Below, one piece after another: positions 1 to 4,651 of a DNA stretch of 5,074 nucleotides (its first letter is position 1; each line of letters opens with the position of its first letter). A model generated the notes under the pieces. It was given only the letters and a program-made list of their open reading frames with translations. It ran no database searches and was not told where the DNA came from. Position numbers and translations under genes: made by a program. This DNA is from Betaproteobacteria bacterium (GTDB lineage Bacteria; Pseudomonadota; Gammaproteobacteria; Burkholderiales; Nitrosomonadaceae): assembly GCA_022601315.1 (NCBI GenBank), contig JAHZIU010000028.1:1-5074 (forward strand). Reading direction: 5' to 3'.

Positions 1-74
1 CCTGGGACGAGGAAGGAAATCGTCACATCAACAGTATTGCGGGTGCAGTTATCCCGGTCTTTACGAAGCTTTAA
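1..74 (+). CDS. C-terminal end of an unidentified protein (5' partial)
   Basis: The frame beginning at base 3 is open from the window edge to a TAA at 72-74 and encodes 23 residues starting WDEEGNRH and ending AVIPVFTKL. I chose this frame because its composition looks protein-like and because its stop lies about 20 bases before a strong intrinsic terminator. The other two plus-strand frames also run in from the edge, to stops at 77-79 and 82-84, but give Arg/Ser/Cys-rich peptides that look less natural. No family can be recognised from so short a tail. The terminator separates this gene from the pair that follows, so it probably belongs to a different transcription unit. Confidence 0.55.
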   Translation, partial: WDEEGNRHINSIAGAVIPVFTKL

Positions 75-94
75 GCTAAGTTAGGCAATACATC

Positions 95-139
95 ACCGGT
101 ACACCACTGTCGTAAGACAGCCGGTGTGCCGGTTTTTTT
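95..139 (+). terminator. Strong rho-independent terminator
   Basis: ACCGGTACACC (95-105) pairs with GGTGTGCCGGT (122-132) with one G-U pair. An inner CTGTC/GACAG stem closes a GTAA loop. The stem is followed directly by a run of T (133-139). This is a textbook intrinsic terminator placed about 20 bases after the stop codon of the upstream partial gene, and it insulates the gene pair that starts at 267. Confidence 0.93.
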
Positions 140-234
140 ATAGATAAAGCATCAATAAGAAGAAATTCGAGCGCGCTTAAAATGCAAGTAGAAACAAAAG
201 CGAAGCAAACAAACGCTTGTCAAAGAATAATTGT

Positions 235-246
235 AGCAGCGCTGCT
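235..246. promoter_or_regulatory. 12-bp perfect palindrome upstream of the gene pair
   Basis: AGCAGCGCTGCT is perfectly self-complementary and ends 8 bases before the ribosome-binding site of the next gene. It could be a regulator site or a small mRNA hairpin near the start. Its position is suggestive, but a single short palindrome is weak evidence. I could not find a convincing sigma70 promoter in 140-235; TTGTCA at 217-222 is a possible -35 with no good -10 partner. Confidence 0.25.
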
Positions 247-250
247 CACT

Positions 251-260
251 AGAAGGAGGG
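251..260 (+). promoter_or_regulatory. Ribosome-binding site that fixes a GTG start
   Basis: AGAAGGAGGG is a near-perfect Shine-Dalgarno sequence. Its GGAGG core sits 7 bases before GTG at 267. It supports this GTG over the first in-frame ATG at 319, which would delete most of the signal peptide. Confidence 0.85.
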
Positions 261-266
261 TTTGTC

Positions 267-1073
267 GTGGTTAGGCAAATAGTACAAACAGGAATTGCAG
301 TTTTTATACTTATCACGATGCTGTATACGGGCACAGTAGGTGCGCATGGCAAGGTTGAAATGGAAGACGACAGTTGCATGCGTCGGGTTGGTGAAAACAT
401 GATTCATATGAGTATTTATCAACCACAAGTAGATATAGAAGGGCATTACTGCACAAACGTACCCCAAGCAGGGAATGCCGTATTAGTAATAGATCTAGTG
501 GATCCTGCGTTACGTGAAATGCCTATCGGGATAAAGATAATCAGAGGGAGCAATGAAGAAGATGGGGAAGTCATTGCCAATATGCGCCCAACCATGTACC
601 AGGATGGTGTTATCAATACGCAAAAAATGCTTGAACAGGGAAAGCATTTACTAGTTGTTACAGCAGATGGGTTTCCGCCACTGAGTTACAGATATCATTT
701 GCGCGTGGAAATGATCAATTACGAGCAGGTATTCAGAGCAAGCATTGGGCCGGTAGTAGGGATTTTATTGACACTGATATTGGGCTATAAAATTCTGAGA
801 TCCAGACGATTTAGAAACTGGCTGGCAGCTAAACGTGGAATACCGGTGAATAGTGAAGAAACAAATGGTGGTAAAGAAAACGACAGCCACAAAACAAAGC
901 ATCATAAATCAAGTAGTAACGAAATGGCCAGTGGTAAAGCAAGTGGCAGCGGTAGATCAGGCAATAAAAAAGCCGATAATACAGCAGGTAATACAAAAAC
1001 AAGTGATGATGAAACAAGCGAAAGCAAAATAAATAGCAGTGAAACAGATAACGGAAATAAAACAAGCAAGTAA
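267..1073 (+). CDS. Exported membrane-anchored protein, predicted mature N-terminal His, with charged cytoplasmic tail (paralog 1)
   Basis: The product is 268 residues and I cannot name its family with certainty. Residues 1-26 form a signal peptide with a hydrophobic core and a V-G-A cleavage motif, so the mature protein should begin with His27-Gly. The periplasmic part (27-158) carries DDSC (Cys37), IHM (His47, Met48), YQP (51-53) and Cys62. A membrane helix follows at about 159-177, then a positively charged stretch (KILRSRRFRNWLAAKR) that places the C-terminus in the cytoplasm. Residues 195-268 are a low-complexity Ser/Lys/Asn/Glu tail, probably disordered, which the downstream paralog lacks. 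His27, Cys37 and His47 occur at the same mature positions in that paralog. Exported domains with an N-terminal His often bind copper (CopC, the PmoB/AmoB subunits, LPMOs), so metal binding is a reasonable inference. A relation to the AmoD/AmoE/PmoD accessory proteins is possible because of the similar architecture, but I cannot confirm it. The gene is probably co-transcribed with the one 63 bases downstream. Confidence 0.9.
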   Translation: MVRQIVQTGIAVFILITMLYTGTVGAHGKVEMEDDSCMRRVGENMIHMSIYQPQVDIEGHYCTNVPQAGNAVLVIDLVDPALREMPIGIKIIRGSNEEDGEVIANMRPTMYQDGVINTQKMLEQGKHLLVVTADGFPPLSYRYHLRVEMINYEQVFRASIGPVVGILLTLILGYKILRSRRFRNWLAAKRGIPVNSEETNGGKENDSHKTKHHKSSSNEMASGKASGSGRSGNKKADNTAGNTKTSDDETSESKINSSETDNGNKTSK

Positions 1074-1122
1074 TCTACAAAATACTTAATAAAGATTTAT
1101 AATAATAAGGTTATATTTGAAC

Positions 1123-1126
1123 AGGA
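1123..1126 (+). promoter_or_regulatory. Weak ribosome-binding site of paralog 2
   Basis: AGGA lies 10 bases before ATG at 1137. It is much weaker than the site in front of paralog 1, which suggests a lower or coupled translation rate for the second gene of the pair. The rest of the 63-base spacer is very AT-rich and shows no terminator. Confidence 0.5.
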
Positions 1127-1136
1127 ACACATTGTA

Positions 1137-1757
1137 ATGTCACTTAAAACGATTAAACAGATATTAGTTTCAGCAGTCTTAGCAATTGGCATGATTTTTA
1201 CTGGACAGGTTCAAGCCCATGGTGGTTTGGCACTTGCAGATGACATGTGTATTCTCACCGTAGGTCCATATACCATCCATTTTACCGGCTATCAGCCATT
1301 GACTCAGGAAGAAGAGTTTTGTGAAGATATACCTGAAAAAGGCAAAACCATCGTGGCGCTTGATTACATTAACGATGAGTTGCGCCCGTTTGAAACGGAA
1401 GTTCGGATTGTGCGCAGTACGGCCTCCCATAGGATTACTACCGGTACCACACCACAGGATCTGGAAAAGATATCGGCTGAAGACTTAGAAGGAATGACCA
1501 TCTATTATTCACCGCCGGAAGTCTACCCGACAGCATCTATTTTGATCGATCATACATTCCCGGAGAAAGGGATGTTTGCTGGTGTTGTGACGGTAACGGG
1601 TGAAGGGCAGGAACATGTCTCAGTATTTCCATTCTCAGTAGGTGAGGGTCGGCCTATTGCATGGTTTACCACAGTACTGCCTATTGTATTGATTATTGGT
1701 GCTGCTGCTTTCTTCATTATGCGTATGCGTAAACCTAATGAGACTTCTTCTGCATGA
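1137..1757 (+). CDS. Exported membrane-anchored protein, predicted mature N-terminal His (paralog 2)
   Basis: The product is 206 residues and is colinear with its upstream neighbour over the whole periplasmic region. The signal peptide (1-27) ends in V-Q-A, so cleavage would leave His28-Gly at the mature N-terminus. The domain then shows DDMC (Cys38), IHF (His48), GYQP (51-54), EFCEDIP (Cys62), LDYINDELRPFETEVRI (75-91) and, near its end, a strand-rich stretch closing with VSVFPFSVG (161-169). That could be a beta-sandwich. A membrane helix spans about 176-195 and only a short MRMRKPNETSSA tail follows. I recognise the pattern HGG…DDxC…IHFTGYQP…FCEDIP from uncharacterised proteobacterial proteins, but not a named function. 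Conserved H1, C11, H21 and C35 in the mature protein could form a metal site, or the two Cys a disulfide. The smaller size and shorter tail make this probably the more typical member of the family. Confidence 0.92.
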   Translation: MSLKTIKQILVSAVLAIGMIFTGQVQAHGGLALADDMCILTVGPYTIHFTGYQPLTQEEEFCEDIPEKGKTIVALDYINDELRPFETEVRIVRSTASHRITTGTTPQDLEKISAEDLEGMTIYYSPPEVYPTASILIDHTFPEKGMFAGVVTVTGEGQEHVSVFPFSVGEGRPIAWFTTVLPIVLIIGAAAFFIMRMRKPNETSSA

Positions 1758-2130
1758 TATGAATAATTTTTCATTTTCTGAGTTCGTGTGGTAAATGCAG
1801 CCTCTGAAAAGCGTTTGATGAATTACTAGTCATCAGATAATTTACAAAAGCTGCAAATGAGCTATATGCCGCTCGAAGTCTTGATGAAGTTTATCAATGC
1901 TAGTATTTCGTACATAGCGTGGAGCAAGGTTAAAAGAAATGGCGAATTTGCTTGCTATGCTAGTTGTAGATTTAATGGGAGTTATTAGAAAAACCCATTG
2001 AATATATTTTATTTTCCTCTAATTATAATTGTTGAATTTAAAAGTTCTTTTCCAGAAAATTTTAGTTACGTTTATTGATTCTAAGATCTAAGAAGTTAGG
2101 TTTGGGCGCTGAGTTTTAATCTCATCCGGA
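1758..2130. other. AT-rich non-coding stretch
   Basis: No credible reading frame, RNA gene or recognisable promoter is visible here. Two weak stem-loops can be drawn. TGATGA/TCATCA (1816-1835) has an 8-base loop and no T tract. The TTTAATGGG/CCCATTGAA hairpin at 1971-2002 is listed separately. The low GC content contrasts with the mobile-element DNA that begins near 2131. The region may be ordinary intergenic spacer or fully decayed sequence. Confidence 0.6.
1971..2015 (+). terminator. Candidate weak terminator
   Basis: TTTAATGGG (1971-1979) can pair with CCCATTGAA (1994-2002) over nine positions including one G-U. The loop is 14 bases and the stem is followed by an interrupted T-rich stretch (2003-2015). 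It is the only terminator-like structure downstream of the paralog pair, but it lies over 200 bases past the stop and the stem is AT-rich, so function is uncertain. Confidence 0.3.
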
Positions 2131-2132
2131 TT

Positions 2133-2240
2133 TAATTCCCCGCCCCTTGGGGCGAAAGCTGGTTAAAAACCAGTAGATTGAAAAGCGTAGTTAATATCTC
2201 GCTGCTTGCGGCAGGGTGCGTGTTCCTGACATCACGCACC
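2133..2240. repeat. Cluster of REP-like hairpins at the intron edge
   Basis: Four stem-loops stand in a row. CGCCCCTTGGGGCG is at 2141-2154. CTGGTTAAAAACCAG is at 2159-2173. A degenerate CTGC-TTGCG-GCAG hairpin lies at about 2202-2214. GGTGCGTG/CACGCACC (2215-2222 with 2233-2240) has a 10-base loop. The first and third units are related: both start TTAAT, and CCCGCCCCTTGGGGC resembles CTCGCTGCTTGCGGC at 11 of 15 positions. This looks like two diverged copies of a repetitive extragenic palindrome. Many bacterial group II introns insert next to such hairpins, and the intron appears to begin directly after the third hairpin, within the fourth. The fourth hairpin may therefore belong to the intron RNA itself. 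Confidence 0.5.
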
Positions 2241-3326
2241 AACCGCATAGTTTCCAGTTAGATCTTGGAATAATTTTAGTCCGCCGTTACCGGACGGAAG
2301 GATGATGCCAACAAGGCAAGGGCATTTCTAGAAATATGATGTTTAAGGAAGCATGAGGCAGAACCTGTGTACGAACAGCGAACCAGCTATATGGTGTTGG
2401 TTAGAAGATCGAGCTGACGTGACTAGGCGAGATCTAATATCCGGCGAATCGAACCGACATGAAGCTGGACGGAATATGGGGAGGTAGTGTGTCTTACCCA
2501 GGGAAGCCCTTCTGCACTGTTGTCAACCGTTGCCGGAGATGACAGAGAACCCAAAGGTTCGACGAGAGACCCCAAAGCGATGAGTGGCATAGAGTGGCAG
2601 ATTCACGGGAAGTACTGACAAGTCAGGGACGATGAAGCCTGGTAACAGCGTGGAGGAGAAAACCCTGATGATCAGGTGGGAGGAAACCCTTGCCTGGCTA
2701 TTGACAGCGCGCATTGTTGATAGGGGAAGCCGTGGATGAAAAGTGGCAGTGACCAGGTTGAGGAACCGCTAAAATACAGAGAGACAGGGCCAGAAAATGC
2801 ACATGGGGCAACCAAATCAGAAAAAAGAAGAAGAGTTTTCTTTCTGATACTTGCATGCAATCGCATGAAGGTTAAGTAGGTGCCCGGTCCGGGGCAATAA
2901 CGCCACTTGCTGTTCGGTCATTCTCGGCATAAACAGAGAGATCGCGGAGAAACAAGATGAAGATCAAACAGGTATTGGCGAAGGTCTATGAACCGAAGCG
3001 ACTGTACGCGGCGTGGCAACTTGTATAAGCAAACGCTGGCGCAGCGGTATAGACCAGATGTCTGTAGAAGACTTCGCATACAGGGAGACCGAACTGTTAA
3101 CGCGAATACACGATACATTAGTATCGGGAAACTACCGCTTCCAGCCAGCCAAACGGGTACTGATCCCAAAACCAGGAACGACGAAGACGAGGAAGCTTGG
3201 CATACCGGTGGTAATGGATCGAATTGTTGGCGTGAGTATGCACACAGTACCCGAAGATGTCTTCGACACGGGATTTACCGAGTCGAATTTTGGATACCGA
3301 CGGGGGGCAAGAGCCAACACCAAGCC
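2216..3326 (+). mobile_element. Group II intron remnant, 5' portion, truncated
   Basis: The element is recognised by its internal reverse transcriptase fragment (2957-3326). It is preceded by about 740 bases of non-coding, strongly structured, purine-rich sequence, as expected for ribozyme domains I-III with the ORF looped out in domain IV. A group II-like 5' end GTGCG occurs at 2216-2220, directly after a REP-like hairpin; this boundary is a best guess. The 3' part is missing: most of the RT, the maturase domain and the catalytic domain V and VI hairpins are absent, because the sequence changes to an oppositely oriented IS110 fragment at about 3323-3330. Without domain V the RNA cannot self-splice, so this is a fossil. 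I could not assign exon-binding sites or individual domains by eye. Confidence 0.8.
2957..3326 (+). pseudogene. ltrA-like: Group II intron reverse transcriptase/maturase, N-terminal fragment, disrupted
   Basis: Reading starts at ATG 2957 (MKIKQVLAKVYEPKRLYAAWQLV) and meets an in-frame TAA at 3026-3028. Homology continues (ANAGAA) to about 3046, where one base is missing. In the next frame GIDQMSVEDF, the YRFQPAKRVLIPKPG block, RKLGIPVVMDRIV and FTESNFGYRRG are all typical of the first RT motifs (RT-0 to RT-2) of group II intron proteins. At a run of six G (3302-3307) the frame shifts again and the usual GKSQHQA continues to about 3326, where the gene ends at the junction with IS110 DNA. The palm with the YADD catalytic motif, the maturase domain and any endonuclease domain are absent; intact relatives are usually 400-600 residues. 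The gene is inactive. The gene_symbol is only a family label. Confidence 0.9.
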
Positions 3327-3826
3327 ACTGATCTGGTTTCCCTTAGCTGTACGCTGCTTAACCAGTTCACTACGTATGCGATGTATTGCTTGCATATCTT
3401 GTTGATCAACCGTCTTAATAGATACAAAACGCATGTTCGGACGACCTACCGCTTTACAAATCGCTTGTGCATCATTCATATCGTTCTTATTACCTTTTAC
3501 ATACGGCTTTACATATTGGGGGGGATTAGCTTCACTTGGTGACCCTGCTGCTGTAGTTCTCGACCCCAATAGTGGGAACTGCTGCAGGCCTCCATTCCTA
3601 CTAAACAGGGTTTAACTTTTTAAAAAATGATAACATTTGAGCGCGTCTCAGTTGTTTCCTCAGAACCATTTTTCCATGTTTATCAACACCATGTATCTGA
3701 AATATTTGTTTTGCTAAATCTATTCCAATTCGTGTAATGTTCATCTCGGACTCCTTTCTTCTTTGACTAGTTGATAGTTACTCTAGTCTGGCACATTGAT
3801 GCTGATTAAGGGGGGAGTCCATCCCA
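3324..3826 (-). mobile_element. IS110-family (probably IS1111-type) element remnant, 5' portion
   Basis: The fragment carries the start of an IS110-type transposase on the minus strand and about 80 bases of upstream non-coding DNA. A candidate outer end lies near 3810-3826, where the minus strand reads GGGATGGACTCCCCCC; a GGACTCC core is reminiscent of the subterminal repeats of IS1111-type elements, but this comes from memory and is not certain. A short upstream region fits the IS1111 subgroup, in which the guide (bridge/seek) RNA is encoded downstream of the transposase. That downstream half is lost here, as the element stops at the intron junction near 3324-3330. Both termini and the guide RNA would be needed for transposition, so the remnant cannot move. 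Confidence 0.75.
3329..3744 (-). pseudogene. IS110-family transposase, N-terminal DEDD domain, frameshifted and truncated
   Basis: The start is ATG at 3744, with AGGAG at 3751-3755 as ribosome-binding site. The protein begins MNITRIGIDLAKQIFQIHGV. Near 3608-3610 one base is missing and the frame moves to CLVGMEACSSSHYWGRELQQQGHQVKLI. A second single-base loss in a run of seven C (plus strand G, 3518-3524) leads into PPQYVKPYVKGNKND, then MNDAQAICKAVGRPNMRFV and QQDMQAIHRIRSELVKQRTA, ending at about NQISGL. These are classic IS110 blocks. The RuvC-like DEDD residues can be seen as Asp in GIDLAK, Glu in GMEAC and the two Asp of KNDMNDAQ. The C-terminal domain with the catalytic Ser is missing. 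Intact relatives are roughly 320-420 residues, so about 140 remain. Inactive. Confidence 0.9.
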
Positions 3827-3973
3827 TTGGGTTAGATCTTTGTAAGGAAAAAAACGGATGTGAATTTGACAGGCAAATCAAGAGATCTTTACTTATTTCA
3901 TACTCCTTCACATTATTCCTCTGACGAAACAGGTTTTTTTCAGAATGTTTAAATCGATTTGTACCATAACATT

Positions 3974-4003
3974 TTGACAAAAAACTATTAATATTAATAG
4001 ATT
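3974..4003 (+). promoter_or_regulatory. Candidate sigma70 promoter spanning a 16-bp perfect palindrome
   Basis: A perfect -35 box TTGACA (3974-3979) is followed 18 bases later by TAGATT (3998-4003), which matches the -10 consensus at four of six positions. The spacer contains CTATTAATATTAATAG (3985-4000), a perfect 16-bp palindrome. That is a classic location for a repressor operator. A start here would give a leader of roughly 210 bases before the lipoprotein gene. AT-rich palindromes can arise by chance, so confidence is modest. Confidence 0.4.
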
Positions 4004-4042
4004 ATCCTAATGGAAAATCTGGGATAACGCTTTAAGTTGTGT

Positions 4043-4070
4043 CGAGTGCATACGCTATGACTCGTATTTT
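4043..4070 (+). promoter_or_regulatory. Stem-loop with short T-rich tail (possible attenuator)
   Basis: CGAGT-g-CATA (4043-4052) pairs with TATG-ACTCG (4056-4064): nine pairs, one bulged G and a three-base loop. TATTTT follows directly. The T tract is short for an efficient terminator. In a transcript from the TTGACA promoter at 3974 it would lie in the leader and could act as an attenuator or stability hairpin. Confidence 0.35.
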
Positions 4071-4071
4071 G

Positions 4072-4106
4072 TGTTCAGTGCTTGTTCAGTTTATAGCCTA
4101 TACAAT
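4072..4106 (+). promoter_or_regulatory. Direct repeat TGTTCAGT x2 upstream of a TACAAT box
   Basis: TGTTCAGT occurs at 4072-4079 and again at 4083-4090, an 11-bp period close to one helical turn. A good -10 hexamer TACAAT lies at 4101-4106, with no convincing -35 at the proper distance (GTGCTT at 4078-4083, overlapping the repeats). A strong -10 lacking a -35, with in-phase repeats in its place, is the pattern of an activator-dependent promoter. It would give a leader of about 105 bases to the lipoprotein gene. Confidence 0.35.
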
Positions 4107-4208
4107 ATTTTTAACAATTGAGATTTTGAACGAAACATTTTTGTCTTGTACAGCGGATTAAAGGTCTCAGACATTAAAAAAATCGTTTGCTCATTTGAAA
4201 TATCTATT

Positions 4209-4213
4209 GGAGG
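4209..4213 (+). promoter_or_regulatory. Ribosome-binding site of the His-rich lipoprotein gene
   Basis: GGAGG lies 6 bases before ATG 4220. It is strong and well spaced, and supports this start, which also gives a complete lipoprotein signal peptide. Confidence 0.8.
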
Positions 4214-4219
4214 TGCAGC

Positions 4220-4579
4220 ATGAATACAATAAAAATTGCTCTCTTTTTTGCCGTAATCACAATTCTTTTTCTTAGCGGGTGTGTGGCTCCTCCTTATTAT
4301 GGTGGAACGCCCAGCTATAATAGTGGTGGATATTATGGGGGTGTTGGTGCCAGAGCCAGTTACAGATATCAGCCATCACTTTATGGTAGCCGGGTATTCT
4401 TTGGTGGCCACAAGCATTTCCGTGGTGGGCATAGACATTTTCGTGGTGGCCACCGGGTAGGGGGGCATAGAGGTTTATATCGACACCGGGGTGGTGGCCA
4501 TAGACACTTTAGAGGTGGCCATCGAGGCGGTCACAGAGGCCATGGTGGTCATCGGGGTAGAGGCAGTCATCATCACTAA
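4220..4579 (+). CDS. Small Gly/His/Arg-rich lipoprotein
   Basis: The product is 119 residues. Residues 1-20 are a lipoprotein signal peptide (Lys5, hydrophobic core, lipobox LSGC) with lipidation expected on Cys21. The next residues (VAPPYY) lack an Asp at +2, so outer-membrane sorting is likely. Residues 24-60 are Gly/Tyr/Ser-rich. Residues 61-119 are a low-complexity Gly-His-Arg domain with 16 histidines, built on a repeated HFRGGH unit (three clear copies, near 66, 73 and 96) and ending in SHHH. All His of the protein lie in this half. The chemistry suggests binding of Cu, Ni or Zn, or of anionic polymers through the many Arg; neither is shown. Similar short Gly/His-rich exported proteins are widespread and mostly uncharacterised. 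It is transcribed alone, with its own structured upstream region, and converges on parC. Confidence 0.88.
   Translation: MNTIKIALFFAVITILFLSGCVAPPYYGGTPSYNSGGYYGGVGARASYRYQPSLYGSRVFFGGHKHFRGGHRHFRGGHRVGGHRGLYRHRGGGHRHFRGGHRGGHRGHGGHRGRGSHHH
4403..4570 (+). repeat. Intragenic imperfect tandem repeat (about 21-bp unit)
   Basis: The 3' half of the lipoprotein gene is built from variants of a unit of the type CATTTCCGTGGTGGGCATAGA, clear at 4417-4458 and seen again in shuffled form to 4570. The copies differ mostly at third codon positions, so the protein repeat is kept while the DNA has diverged. Such arrays tend to change length by slippage or recombination between strains. Confidence 0.6.
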
Positions 4580-4602
4580 TGAGAGTTTAGTTACAGCTAA
4601 GC

Positions 4603-4636
4603 GCGTTACTTGATTTTCATAACGCTCTTTTATTTT
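4603..4636 (+). terminator. Candidate terminator after the lipoprotein gene
   Basis: GCGTTA (4603-4608) pairs with TAACGC (4620-4625) across an 11-base loop, followed by the T-rich TCTTTTATTTT (4626-4636). The stem is short, but the position 24 bases past the stop and between two convergent genes fits a terminator for the plus-strand transcript. Confidence 0.5.
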
Positions 4637-4651
4637 ACATTTTGGACAGGT

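Larger units (their letters stand above)
3827..4219. other. AT-rich intergenic region, regulatory-looking
   Basis: No gene is supported in this stretch between the IS110 remnant and the lipoprotein gene. AGATCTTT occurs at 3834-3841 and 3883-3890, without obvious meaning. The right half carries the candidate promoter, palindrome, stem-loop and direct repeats listed separately. A five-codon ATG frame at 4010 has no ribosome-binding site and is not called. Confidence 0.6.

Noticed and set aside
829..1065. Minus-strand open frame opposite the tail of paralog 1
   Set aside because: It is rich in Tyr, Leu, Phe, His and Cys only because it is the complement of the low-complexity Ser/Lys/Asn tail; it has no ribosome-binding site and overlaps a well-supported gene.
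2523..2866. Two short minus-strand frames inside the intron non-coding part
   Set aside because: They lie in the expected ribozyme region, have no ribosome-binding sites and resemble no protein pattern I know.
2216..3326. Retron or diversity-generating retroelement as an alternative to the group II intron
   Set aside because: The GIDQMSVEDF, LGIPVVMDRIV and FTESNFGYRRG blocks and the long 5' structured leader fit a group II intron protein. There is no variable/template repeat pair or msr/msd-like inverted repeat next to the RT fragment.
2988..3542. Plus-strand open frame of 184 codons across the intron and IS110 remnants
   Set aside because: It starts inside the RT gene in the wrong frame, briefly catches the true RT frame (GKSQHQA) and then runs antisense through the transposase. 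It is a chance product of the fusion.
3132..3569. Minus-strand frame of 145 codons taken as a whole gene
   Set aside because: Only its middle, from about 3330 to 3520, is transposase. Its first residues come from the wrong frame before the seven-G run and its last part is antisense to the RT. It is described instead as part of the frameshifted transposase starting at 3744.
3433..3615. Plus-strand frame of 60 codons opposite the transposase
   Set aside because: It is antisense to the IS110 coding blocks and has no support of its own.
3783..3980. Minus-strand frame of 65 codons right of the IS110 remnant
   Set aside because: It straddles the putative IS end, has no protein-like features and no clear ribosome-binding site.
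4403..4570. CRISPR-like array in the repeat-rich 3' part of the lipoprotein gene
   Set aside because: The repeats are in-frame, about 21 bp, without unique spacers, and diverge at third codon positions; this is coding repeat DNA.
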